In this document: positions 18,335-25,652 of the stretch, in pieces | Layout: every line of letters starts with the position of its first letter | How positions within the stretch are numbered: position 1 is the first letter of the stretch | Source: BD1-7 clade bacterium | GTDB taxonomy: Bacteria > Pseudomonadota > Gammaproteobacteria > Pseudomonadales > DT-91 | DNA length: 64,000 bases | Direction of reading: 5' to 3' | NCBI GenBank assembly: GCA_902705835.1 | Contig: CACSIN010000029.1 | Span: forward strand, 126,477-190,476 | The notes under the pieces: model-generated | What the model was told of the DNA's origin: nothing | Seen by the model: the letters and a program-made list of their open reading frames with translations, nothing else | Databases searched by the model: none | Program-made: the position numbers and the translations under genes

Positions 18335-18808
18335 CTAAACGCTAGTCGATACAGACAGCGCTTTATGGCCAACCAGCATTAGAATATTGCCATCTAAATC
18401 ATAAAATTCAGCCTGCACTTTACCGCCAACATCATACTCAGGCTGGCCTGGCTGCTCGGTTGGCAACCCAACAAACTCAACATCTCGAGCGATGAGATCA
18501 TTGTAGGTTTGCTTGAAGTCATCAGTTTCGATCGCAATTCCCGTGCTGTAACCCATAAAGCTTTCGGTATCACAATTGCAGACTGCCTCAAGAATTAATT
18601 CAGAGGTACCAAGTGCAAACGCAACCCGCTGCGTGCACTCATCTATCCATCGGATGGGCAGACCTATCACGTCACGGTAAAACGCCAACGCTGATTGCCA
18701 ACGGCGGCTATAGATACAAACCGAAGACAGCGTAAAATGCAGTTTTGCTGGCACGTCGGTCAATGATTCTCCAGTCGTCATAATCAGGCTCATGTTACTA
18801 CTCATCAT
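18335..18808 (-). CDS. VOC (glyoxalase/dioxygenase) superfamily protein
   Basis: A 157-residue protein with a single vicinal-oxygen-chelate module pair: LSSVCIYSRRWQSALAFYRDVIGLPIR at the start and AEFYDLDGNILMLVG at the end, the usual beta-alpha-beta-beta-beta pattern. Candidate metal ligands include the Glu/Asp residues near the ends of the strands, but no specific enzyme can be named. The start is uncertain: ATGs lie at 18808, 18805, 18793 and 18781, and none has a strong ribosome binding site. It is convergent with the cco operon. Confidence 0.75.
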   Translation of the reverse strand: MMSSNMSLIMTTGESLTDVPAKLHFTLSSVCIYSRRWQSALAFYRDVIGLPIRWIDECTQRVAFALGTSELILEAVCNCDTESFMGYSTGIAIETDDFKQTYNDLIARDVEFVGLPTEQPGQPEYDVGGKVQAEFYDLDGNILMLVGHKALSVSTSV

Positions 18809-19272
18809 AGCGTGTTATTCATACCCGACAGGTACCTGACTGGTGCGGAAAATTTCAAGCCCGCACCAACTATCGGATGTTTATTGTTGCAGACAAGCAT
18901 GCACCGGCACTCGTCACCGGTAACAGCAAATCCTAAATTGTTTGAATGACAAAAGTAGGAAAAATTCGTGTTAAATTAAAGACGTTTTTGTCACGTACCG
19001 TTCACACAAAGAACACCACACGCCCTCATCAGAAAACAATGGAGAAAAGTAACTGCGCAGGGTTTTAAAGGGCTGAACAAGGGGTAGCTAGGACGGGAAG
19101 AACAGGAATAAAGGCCGAACGATAGAAAAAATAGCGTAACAGGAACAAAGGACCGTCATTGAATATCAACGTCAGGTTTTGATGCGACGCCAGCCGTCGG
19201 TGTTGACGAGCATAGCGTCCCAGTTACGAACGGAACGAGAATAAGATAGCTGCTTAAGAAGATACAGTAATC
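18809..19272. other. Intergenic region without a recognised gene
   Basis: These 464 bases contain no convincing coding frame. Two inverted repeats stand out: TGGTGCGG/CCGCACCA (18841-18868, 12-base loop), upstream of the VOC gene, and TGACAAAA/TTTTGTCA (18947-18993, 31 bases apart, AT-rich spacer). Either might be regulatory; nothing else is recognised. Confidence 0.5.
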
Positions 19273-19767
19273 CTATGCACTTTCAGAGAAGTTTCCCGCC
19301 AGAAAGGCTGCTTTCTTAATATCAAGTGCATGCCACTGCTCATCGGTAAGATGACGTTCGGCATAGAAAAAAAGCTTTTTTTGCTCATTGTCTGCATGTT
19401 GCAAATGGTGCTTAACAAATCGATCGGCAGAACGAATCAAAGCCGCTCGAAACCCAGTTCTATCACCACGATCAATCTGGGCATAAACAAGCTCCGCGAG
19501 GTCATCGAGAATTTGATGGTCCTCGATCATATGGTACAACACGCTCTTATAATCGCCAGCATTCTCAGTCGACAACAGGCAGTTCATTACCTGCTCTTCC
19601 ATATAGTGATGTATACCATCACTGAAGGCGACAATCTCATCCAAAAGCACACGCAGTGAATTCAAATGCTCCGGCGTTTGAGCATTCTGAGCTTTGCGCT
19701 GCAATTGAACCAGCAGAGCTGCCATAGCTCGATGATCTTGTTTCAACTCGTCAATGATAGCAACCAC
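19273..19767 (-). CDS. Hemerythrin-like HHE domain protein
   Basis: A 164-residue four-helix protein carrying the hemerythrin ligand pattern: H12, H53/H54 with E57/E58 (HHYMEEQ), H79-x4-H84 (HMIEDH) and HHLQHADNEQ with H120/H121/H124 and D126. Such proteins bind a di-iron centre and act in oxygen or NO sensing, storage or iron handling. The GTG at 19767 is chosen because GAGGTG lies just upstream; the frame stays open to an ATG at 19875, which would place an inverted repeat inside the coding region. A perfect FNR box precedes it, suggesting induction at low oxygen or by NO. Confidence 0.78.
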   Translation of the reverse strand: MVAIIDELKQDHRAMAALLVQLQRKAQNAQTPEHLNSLRVLLDEIVAFSDGIHHYMEEQVMNCLLSTENAGDYKSVLYHMIEDHQILDDLAELVYAQIDRGDRTGFRAALIRSADRFVKHHLQHADNEQKKLFFYAERHLTDEQWHALDIKKAAFLAGNFSESA

Positions 19768-19822
19768 AGAATTCACCTCGATTTGTCCATGATGAAGCAT
19801 AGCAAACGCCCTATTCAGTGTT

Positions 19823-19842
19823 TTGACCTGCATCAAGGTCAA
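19823..19842. promoter_or_regulatory. Palindrome upstream of the hemerythrin-like gene
   Basis: TTGACCT (19823-19829) and AGGTCAA (19836-19842) are perfect 7-bp arms around 6 bases. The element lies between the FNR box and the GTG start at 19767. It may be a second operator; it also resembles a widely spaced FNR/Dnr half-site pair. Function unproven. Confidence 0.4.
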
Positions 19843-19898
19843 ATCGCTCAAACAATATGAAGTGCCGCTGATCACTCAGATTTGCGCCAGATCACTCG

Positions 19899-19912
19899 TT
19901 GATTTACATCAA
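19899..19912. promoter_or_regulatory. FNR/Anr/Dnr box upstream of the hemerythrin-like gene
   Basis: TTGATTTACATCAA is a perfect FNR-family consensus palindrome. It is 131 bases upstream of the chosen GTG start of the hemerythrin-like gene and about 219 bases before hsaC, so the hemerythrin-like gene is the more likely target. Confidence 0.78.
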
Positions 19913-20130
19913 AGAAAGCCGGTGCGCCATCCCCTAAAGTTAAGCCGATCACGATTTTAAGAATTCTCGGCGCTTGCCGGCATATTCCGACGTTAAGAAC
20001 ACTGCAAAGAAGCATCAGGGCTGCTTCCGGTGGATTTTTACACCGTGTGCATTTTATACAGACCATCGTCAATGTGTCAGACCAAGAACCGGAAAATAAA
20101 GATAGAAAAGCATAAGTCACAGGAGTTCTC

Positions 20131-21039
20131 ATGCGAATCAAAGCGTTGGGATATATCATCATCGAAGCCACAAACCCCGCCGCTTGGCAGGGTTTTATGG
20201 AAGATACCGTCGGCATGATGCTGGCGCCATCCATGGACAACAGCAACAACCTGTATTTCAAAATGGACGAATACAGCTGGCGCTTTCGCGTAGAACAATC
20301 GGATAAAGATTGTCTGTCATACGCAGGCTGGGAGTTGGTTGATAAAACAGCGTTTGATCAGGCATTAGCCGAACTTGATACCGCAGGCACAAGCTATGAG
20401 CGACTCAGCGCAGAAGCTTGCGAAGAAAAAGGAATTCGCGAAGGCATTGGCCTTAAAGATCCGGGCGGCAACTATCTGGAACTTTTTTACCAGATGAAAC
20501 TGGATTACCAACGATTGATATCCAAAGTTGGGGTTCCAAACTTTTTGACCGGGTATCACGGCGACATGGGCCTAGGCCATTGGGTGCTGCCAACATCATC
20601 ATTCGACGAGTGTTACGCATTTTATAAAGATGTGCTCGGCTTTGGCGACGTGGATTACATGCACTTCCACTTTAACCCTGACCCGCAAGATCCAGGACAG
20701 GGCCTCCACTTCATGCATGTTGATAACCCACGCCATCACAGCTTGGCCATTTACCAAGATCCAAATCCTCCCGAATCAAACTGTGTGCATTTGATGGTTG
20801 AAGTCGATGATATGGATGAAGTCGGATACTTCATTGATCGCTGTAAACAAAATGACGTACCGATTGTTTCTACTCTTGGCCGCCACACTAACGACCTGAT
20901 GATTTCTGTTTATGTTGCAACCCCCGGTGGATTTGCTCTGGAGTTTGGTTGTGACGGCGTGCAAGTGGATTGGGAAGACTACAAACCAACGACTTCTTCC
21001 GTGCCTTCCTTATGGGGTCATGAGTGGAACCACGGCTAA
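20131..21039 (+). CDS. hsaC: 3,4-DHSA 4,5-dioxygenase HsaC (extradiol ring cleavage)
   Basis: A 302-residue two-module type I extradiol dioxygenase. Iron ligands are H150 (GLGH), H220 (CVHLMVEV) and E271 (LEFGC), with the catalytic histidine in RHHSLAI. The C-terminal half (TLGRHTNDLMISVY, TPGGF, EFGCDGVQVDW, SLWGHEW) closely matches HsaC/BphC-type steroid enzymes as I recall them. HsaC opens the catecholic A ring of 3,4-dihydroxy-9,10-seconandrost-1,3,5(10)-triene-9,17-dione. The ATG follows a strong ribosome binding site (ACAGGAG). hsaA follows after 30 bases, so they form an operon. Confidence 0.93.
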   Translation: MRIKALGYIIIEATNPAAWQGFMEDTVGMMLAPSMDNSNNLYFKMDEYSWRFRVEQSDKDCLSYAGWELVDKTAFDQALAELDTAGTSYERLSAEACEEKGIREGIGLKDPGGNYLELFYQMKLDYQRLISKVGVPNFLTGYHGDMGLGHWVLPTSSFDECYAFYKDVLGFGDVDYMHFHFNPDPQDPGQGLHFMHVDNPRHHSLAIYQDPNPPESNCVHLMVEVDDMDEVGYFIDRCKQNDVPIVSTLGRHTNDLMISVYVATPGGFALEFGCDGVQVDWEDYKPTTSSVPSLWGHEWNHG

Positions 21040-21069
21040 TTGAAGAATCAGAATATAAGAGGACAAATT

Positions 21070-22248
21070 ATGTTAGATAAAGTCAGTTTACAGGAACAAA
21101 TTCGTCAGAGCGCACGCGATCTGGTTCCCGCTATCCGAACTCGTCAAAATGAAACCGCCCAACTGGGTCGCCTACCGGATGCAACGATCGACGCCATGCA
21201 AGAAGCTGGTTTTTTCCGCATCATGCAACCAAAGCGTTTTGGTGGTTATGAGCTGGATCCACAAGATTTCTTTGATGTACAGCAGACCTTGGCTGAAGGC
21301 TGCATGTCTACCGCATGGGTTCTAGGCGTTGTTGCTATCCATAACTGGCAACTCGGCATGTTTGCAGACCAAGCGCAACAAGACGTCTGGGGCGACGATG
21401 ACAGCGTATTGATCTCATCGTCATATATGCCAGTTGGCAAAGTTGAAATCGTCGACGGCGGCTACATGTTGTCCGGTCATTGGGGTTTCTCTTCAGGCTC
21501 CAAGCATTGTCAGTGGGCATTTCTTGGCGCCATGATCCCTTCCGAAGGCGCACCGGATTACCGCACCTTTTTGGTTCCACTGGGCGACTACGAAATTGTC
21601 GATAACTGGGATGTGAGCGGTTTGGAAGGCACTGGCTCCAACGACATCGTGATCAGAGAACCTGTGTTCGTTCCCGAACATCGTACCCACAAATCTGTCG
21701 ACGGGTTCACTGGTCAAAACCCCGGTTGCGCTGAAAATACCGCACCAAGCTTTACACTACCATTTGGTCAAATCTTTACCCGCGCAGTCGCATGCTCATC
21801 AATTGGTGCGCTACAAGGCGTCGTTAACAACTATGTTGATGTACAAAAAGACCGCGTCGGTTTGAATGATGGCGCTAAAATTGCGCAAGACCCGAATGCG
21901 CAGATGGCACTGGCTGAAGCGATTGCCTGTATCGAAGAATGTCGTGCAATCCTTAAAGACGATTTGGACTTTTTCACTCACCATGCCAACAACGGTCTTG
22001 AGCTCGATATTAATGAACGTATTCGTCGCCGTTTCAACGCTTCTCGTATTTCACGTAAATGCGCAGACTCCGTTAATGAATTGTTCATCGCCTGCGGTGC
22101 CCAAGGTATTTTCCGTGGTCACCCACTCAACCGCGCATGGCTCGATATCAACGCTGGCCGCTCACACGTTGCCAACAACCCGTTCAAGTTTGGTCGCAAC
22201 CTGGGGGGAACTTTGCTGGGTCTACCAAACACGGATTTCTTCCTGTAA
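21070..22248 (+). CDS. hsaA: 3-HSA hydroxylase oxygenase HsaA (flavin-dependent monooxygenase)
   Basis: A 392-residue protein of the acyl-CoA dehydrogenase-fold, FMN-dependent monooxygenase group. It has the N-terminal helical domain (ATIDAMQEAGFFRIMQPKRF), a central beta domain (SGHWGFSSGSKHCQWA; GLEGTGSND) and a C-terminal helical domain ending in AWLDINAGRSHVANNP. HsaA hydroxylates 3-HSA to the catechol cleaved by HsaC; a flavin reductase (HsaB) is needed but not in the window. The ATG at 21070 has AGAGGA upstream; a TTG at 21040 directly after hsaC is less likely. A terminator follows. Confidence 0.92.
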   Translation: MLDKVSLQEQIRQSARDLVPAIRTRQNETAQLGRLPDATIDAMQEAGFFRIMQPKRFGGYELDPQDFFDVQQTLAEGCMSTAWVLGVVAIHNWQLGMFADQAQQDVWGDDDSVLISSSYMPVGKVEIVDGGYMLSGHWGFSSGSKHCQWAFLGAMIPSEGAPDYRTFLVPLGDYEIVDNWDVSGLEGTGSNDIVIREPVFVPEHRTHKSVDGFTGQNPGCAENTAPSFTLPFGQIFTRAVACSSIGALQGVVNNYVDVQKDRVGLNDGAKIAQDPNAQMALAEAIACIEECRAILKDDLDFFTHHANNGLELDINERIRRRFNASRISRKCADSVNELFIACGAQGIFRGHPLNRAWLDINAGRSHVANNPFKFGRNLGGTLLGLPNTDFFL

Positions 22249-22265
22249 ATCCATTTCGCACTTAT

Positions 22266-22300
22266 AATGGCGGGCCACTTGGCCTGCCATTTATTTCATT
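22266..22300 (+). terminator. Terminator after hsaCA
   Basis: AATGGCGGGCC (22266-22276), loop ACTT, GGCCTGCCATT (22281-22291) form an 11-bp stem with one G-U pair, followed by TATTTCATTTG. It separates hsaA from the truncated hemoglobin gene and may be partial. Confidence 0.75.
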
Positions 22301-22333
22301 TGCCATTGCAGGCACAGTAACGAGGAGCAAGCA

Positions 22334-22735
22334 ATGAGCCAGAAAACACCCTATGAGCTTATGGGTAAAGAAGAAGGTATTCGCGCTTTCGCTGCCGCAT
22401 TCTACGATGCAATGGACGAATTACCCGAAGCCGAGCATGTTCGCAAAATGCATGCTCAATCTCTCACCGATATCAAAGAAAAGTTGTTTGAATACTTAAA
22501 CGGCTGGTTTGGTGGCCCACATTTGTATCAAGAAAAGTACGGTTCGATTTGCCTGACTGACCCGCACAAGCCTTACAAAATTTCGGAAAGCGCCCGTGAT
22601 GAATGGCTGTTATGCTGGGATAAAGCCTTGGATACGGTTGGTGCTTCTGACGAACTCAGAACGATGCTGAAAGATCCTATTTTCAGAATGGCTGATTTCA
22701 TGGTTAATGATCGAGAAGACACCAAAGCGAGTTAA
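22334..22735 (+). CDS. Group II truncated hemoglobin-like protein
   Basis: A 133-residue globin-fold protein. The group II signature is visible: YELMGKEEGIRAFAAAFYDAMDE in the A-B helices, KEKLFEYLNGWFGGP in the E helix, then YGSICLTDPHKPYKIS, where the histidine before the F helix and the WLLCWDKAL G helix match trHbII. These proteins bind oxygen or NO in the cytoplasm. A good ribosome binding site (GAGGAG) precedes the ATG. It lies 85 bases after hsaA in the same direction but behind a terminator-like hairpin; a second terminator follows. Confidence 0.87.
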   Translation: MSQKTPYELMGKEEGIRAFAAAFYDAMDELPEAEHVRKMHAQSLTDIKEKLFEYLNGWFGGPHLYQEKYGSICLTDPHKPYKISESARDEWLLCWDKALDTVGASDELRTMLKDPIFRMADFMVNDREDTKAS

Positions 22736-22773
22736 AACCATCATTGGCTGGCTTGGCTGTATCCAAACCCATT

Positions 22774-22803
22774 GAGTAGCGGCTCTTTCGCTACTCCTTT
22801 CTA
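22774..22803 (+). terminator. Terminator after the truncated hemoglobin gene
   Basis: GAGTAGCG (22774-22781) and CGCTACTC (22789-22796) with a 7-base loop, followed by CTTTCTATT. Confidence 0.72.
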
Positions 22804-22815
22804 TTGAGGATGACT

Positions 22816-23067
22816 ATGTCTTTGCTTACAACTTCTGCACTCATGCAATTCTTTGGATGGGCCACGTTAATTAACTTTTTGATCCTCGCGGTTGCTACGC
22901 TCTCCATTGTCTTGATGCGTGACACAATGATCGACATTCACTCTAAAATGTTTGGGATAGAAAAAAACCAGCTACCGGCAATGTATTTTAGGTACCTGGC
23001 TAATTACAAAATAGCGACAGTCGTATTCTGCTTTGTCCCTTGGCTTGCGCTAACGATCATTAGCTAA
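22816..23067 (+). CDS. DUF6868-like small membrane protein
   Basis: An 83-residue protein with two hydrophobic segments (about 10-33 and 60-80) around a conserved-looking middle (RDTMIDIHSKMFGI and YFRYLANYKIA). As I recall, this fits the DUF6868 family of unknown function. The ATG at 22816 has TTGAGGATG upstream at proper spacing. Its last 18 bases overlap the end of the convergent secreted-protein gene. Confidence 0.68.
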   Translation: MSLLTTSALMQFFGWATLINFLILAVATLSIVLMRDTMIDIHSKMFGIEKNQLPAMYFRYLANYKIATVVFCFVPWLALTIIS

Positions 23068-23328
23068 AGCGAATTTTCGAGATGTTCCCAGCTTCACGGA
23101 TTTTAACGAACTGTCAGCATATTGCTCCGCAGAGGAGTGCCTGCAAATCGTTGTTTTGGTGAAGCTACGATTCAAACATTGATGTGAGGCGACTTCAGAA
23201 TTAAAGCTGTTACCTCGCATGCCTACATCATTTCGATCCTGATAACTCTTCGGGCCCGCCATCAACAATGTACTGGCACCTGCTAAACTGGCGACAACGA
23301 CGATATTTCGTATAACGTTGGTCTTCAT
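23050..23328 (-). CDS. Small secreted protein, paralogue A
   Basis: A 92-residue protein with a Sec signal peptide (hydrophobic residues about 8-23, cleavage after LLMAG or nearby). The mature part is basic and contains two cysteines (SHQCLNRSF, TICRHSS). RSFTK and the near C-terminal SVKLGT are shared with the adjacent gene at 23411-23698, marking a tandem duplication. GAGGGG lies 6 bases before the ATG. No known domain was recognised. Its 3' end overlaps the convergent DUF6868-like gene. Confidence 0.6.
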   Translation of the reverse strand: MKTNVIRNIVVVASLAGASTLLMAGPKSYQDRNDVGMRGNSFNSEVASHQCLNRSFTKTTICRHSSAEQYADSSLKSVKLGTSRKFALANDR

Positions 23329-23410
23329 AAGAATCCCCTCAGTGTGATTGGTTGTTTTTCATACAACTCACTTAAGTCTATGCAGTGTTTCAGAACTGCG
23401 AAAGTACGAC

Positions 23411-23698
23411 TTAACGCATACCGAACGTCTCGGCCTCAATATGATGGCGCAGCCCTCTTTTCGTATTTGTTCCTAGCTTTACGGGTTTTACGGCAACCAA
23501 AGAGCTATTAGATGCAATACTGATGCGGTTTTTACTAAAACTTCGTTGCTTGTACGTCACCGGATTTACCGTCTGTGTATTTGTATCGGCACGGTATTTA
23601 GCCGATTGAAAATTTTTACCTCCGGCCTGCGCACTCGCGGCAAATGTCAAAATCAACGCAGATATGCTTGTAAGAGTTGCTAATTTCAATGTTTTCAT
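23411..23698 (-). CDS. Small secreted protein, paralogue B
   Basis: A 95-residue protein with a clear signal peptide (MKTLKLATLTSISALILTF, cleavage likely after ASAQA). The mature part is basic and lacks cysteines. It shares AGGKNFQ/AGPKSYQ-like, RSFSK and PVKLGT segments with paralogue A, 82 bases downstream on the same strand. AGGA lies 9 bases before the ATG. Function is unknown. Confidence 0.62.
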   Translation of the reverse strand: MKTLKLATLTSISALILTFAASAQAGGKNFQSAKYRADTNTQTVNPVTYKQRSFSKNRISIASNSSLVAVKPVKLGTNTKRGLRHHIEAETFGMR

Positions 23699-23839
23699 GG
23701 GGCTATCCTGATATTTGTCATCGCAGTAAATAGGTACAGTGATATCCTAAGATAGCCGCGCTGATATATTAAATTGATTGTATCTATATTTTTGATAGTA
23801 AATATCAATCGACAATCTCTCTATGGATATGACCGCTGT

Positions 23840-24369
23840 ATGATCACTATAGAAACGGGTGATATTACCCGCTGTGCTGACGATGTGATCGTAAACGCTG
23901 CAAACACTAGCCTGTTTGGCGGTGGCGGTGTTGATGGTACAATTCATAACGCAGCTGGCCCAGAATTGCGTCAATACTGTCAAAAAATGGCTGAGACCAA
24001 GGGTGTTCGATGCCCTATCGGAGATGCGCGTATTACCTCCACATTTAACCCGCCTAGCCGGCATATCATTCACACCGTCGGCCCCGCACCGATACAGACC
24101 CGCAACACTTGCTCACCAGTGCTTATCGAAATAGCCTCATAATTGCAAAAAAACCGGGGTTCAAAAGTATTTCCTTTCCCGCTATATCTTGTGGGGTTTA
24201 CCACTATCCACACCACAAAGCCGCAGAAATCGCACTTAGAACTTGTGCCGGACCCGACTGGCAAGATCTACAAATTCGTTTTGTGCTTTTCTCAGCCGAC
24301 GTATTCGAAGCATGGCAAAATGCGGCACGAACGTTAGAGCTGGGTAGTTGTGTTGTGGTAAAATCGTGA
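23840..24369 (+). pseudogene. Macrodomain (ADP-ribose-binding) gene with a frameshift
   Basis: The first frame (23840-24142) begins MITIETGDITRCADDVIVNA and includes NAANTSLFGGGGVDGTIH and IIHTVGP, the diagnostic ADP-ribose loop. The rest continues in another frame (about 24100-24369) with [27 protein letters not shown] and the C-terminal helix, exactly where a macrodomain should continue. The frames differ by one base near 24080-24110, so a 1-base deletion (or a sequencing error) splits the gene. An intact version would be about 175 residues, an O-acetyl-ADP-ribose deacetylase-like hydrolase. Confidence 0.82.
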
Positions 24370-24454
24370 CACATGCCGCACCAAATCAAATGTGGGAGTA
24401 TGGATGCCACCCACGGTAGAAATAAAATCGCCCGATAATTTCGCAAGGTGAGGA

Positions 24455-25615
24455 ATGGAAATACTGTCCCCAGAGATCACTTATAATACTGACTATCAGC
24501 CTCGAGAAATCAGCTTCAATGACTTGTTGCTTACTCTCTATCAAGGGTGCAAGTCGTCCGACGGGTTTGTCGACTTTATTCAAGCAATGCAAAACCGCTA
24601 TAACTTGAGTGGCGTTGCAATGACGGCCGTTGATAATGTCACCCATCAACTATCCAAGACCTGGATTTGTGGCATTCCGGAATCGTTGCTTGAGTGGTAT
24701 TTAGAAGAAGATCGTATGTATCGAGATCCCATGCGCCTTCGTCTACAGAAGCAGCAACTTGATCGCTTCGACGTACTCAGCATAGAAGAGCCTGGAAAAA
24801 CACTTGATGAAGTGCTCAATCTTGGAGAGTTCAACCATGTTGCAGAAACGCGCGACATGGTTGATCTTGCCGGTCTACATATCTATTCATCCGCGAACGA
24901 AAGCATGGGGCTATATTTACATCGCAACCGCACCGTAGGGGCCTTTTCACCCGATCAAGCGGAAGAGCTGCACCAGTTAGTCCCGCACATACGCCAGGCG
25001 ATGGAACTTTATCGAGGTTTATATGAGAAGAATGTCGAAGCGATGGGGCTTGCTCAAGCATTAGAATCCATCGAAAGTCCACTTTTGATCGTCAACCAAT
25101 TTCTACGCGTTTGTTTCGTCAATAGACCGGCTAAGGCACTCATCGACACCTGCGATCAAATGCATATTACCGATCAAACGCTCTCGTTTTCTGAGCCTGA
25201 ATATCAACAACAGCTTGCCCGTTACATGCAAAGCGTCTTTACCGACAATGTATCCATCTCCGCGCCCCCAATGATAACTGTGCTACGCCCAGGCAAGCCG
25301 TCGTTTAGGCTCGCACTGTCACCGATCAGTACAGGTGTCGATGATGAAAGAGCTCATTGTTTGATGCTACAGGTACTGCCACCAAATAACGAAGAATCGC
25401 CAGAATGGCAGTGTATCAGTGAAAAAATGGGGTTATCCAAAGCTGAAGCTCGGGTTTGTGAAGCCCTCTGCGATGGCTTATCAATCAAAGATATCGCCAA
25501 CAAGCTCAATCGTCAGGAAAGTACGGTGAGAAGTAATTTGAAGTCTGCGTTTTCGAAAACCGGCCATCATAGTCAATCACAGCTGGTCGCGGCGATCTAC
25601 CGATGCTGCCGGTAA
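24455..25615 (+). CDS. LuxR-family transcriptional regulator
   Basis: A 386-residue regulator with a long N-terminal region that probably contains GAF/PAS-like sensing modules (for example YNLSGVAMTAVDN and ESIESPLLIVNQFLRVCFVN near residues 50 and 208) and a C-terminal LuxR helix-turn-helix: LSKAEARVCEALCDGLSIKD, IANKLNRQESTVRSNLKSAF, SKTG (about 325-370). The ATG has AAGGTGAGGA upstream. It lies near the hsaCA genes. Its length and type resemble TeiR/TesR, the LuxR-type activators of steroid degradation in Comamonas, but this link is only inference. Confidence 0.85.
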   Translation: MEILSPEITYNTDYQPREISFNDLLLTLYQGCKSSDGFVDFIQAMQNRYNLSGVAMTAVDNVTHQLSKTWICGIPESLLEWYLEEDRMYRDPMRLRLQKQQLDRFDVLSIEEPGKTLDEVLNLGEFNHVAETRDMVDLAGLHIYSSANESMGLYLHRNRTVGAFSPDQAEELHQLVPHIRQAMELYRGLYEKNVEAMGLAQALESIESPLLIVNQFLRVCFVNRPAKALIDTCDQMHITDQTLSFSEPEYQQQLARYMQSVFTDNVSISAPPMITVLRPGKPSFRLALSPISTGVDDERAHCLMLQVLPPNNEESPEWQCISEKMGLSKAEARVCEALCDGLSIKDIANKLNRQESTVRSNLKSAFSKTGHHSQSQLVAAIYRCCR

Positions 25616-25634
25616 CACAAGCTAGCAGAGCATT

Positions 25635-25652
25635 AGCGGCTAAATAGCCGCT
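25635..25652. terminator. Hairpin between convergent luxR and coxC
   Basis: AGCGGCT (25635-25641), loop AAAT, AGCCGCT (25646-25652) is a perfect 7-bp stem that reaches the coxC stop codon. No T-run follows in either direction, so termination is uncertain. Confidence 0.4.

Noticed and set aside
20030-20080. Possible LexA box upstream of hsaC (around TTTTATACAG)
   Set aside because: Only one half site fits; the other arm does not match CTGT at the required distance.
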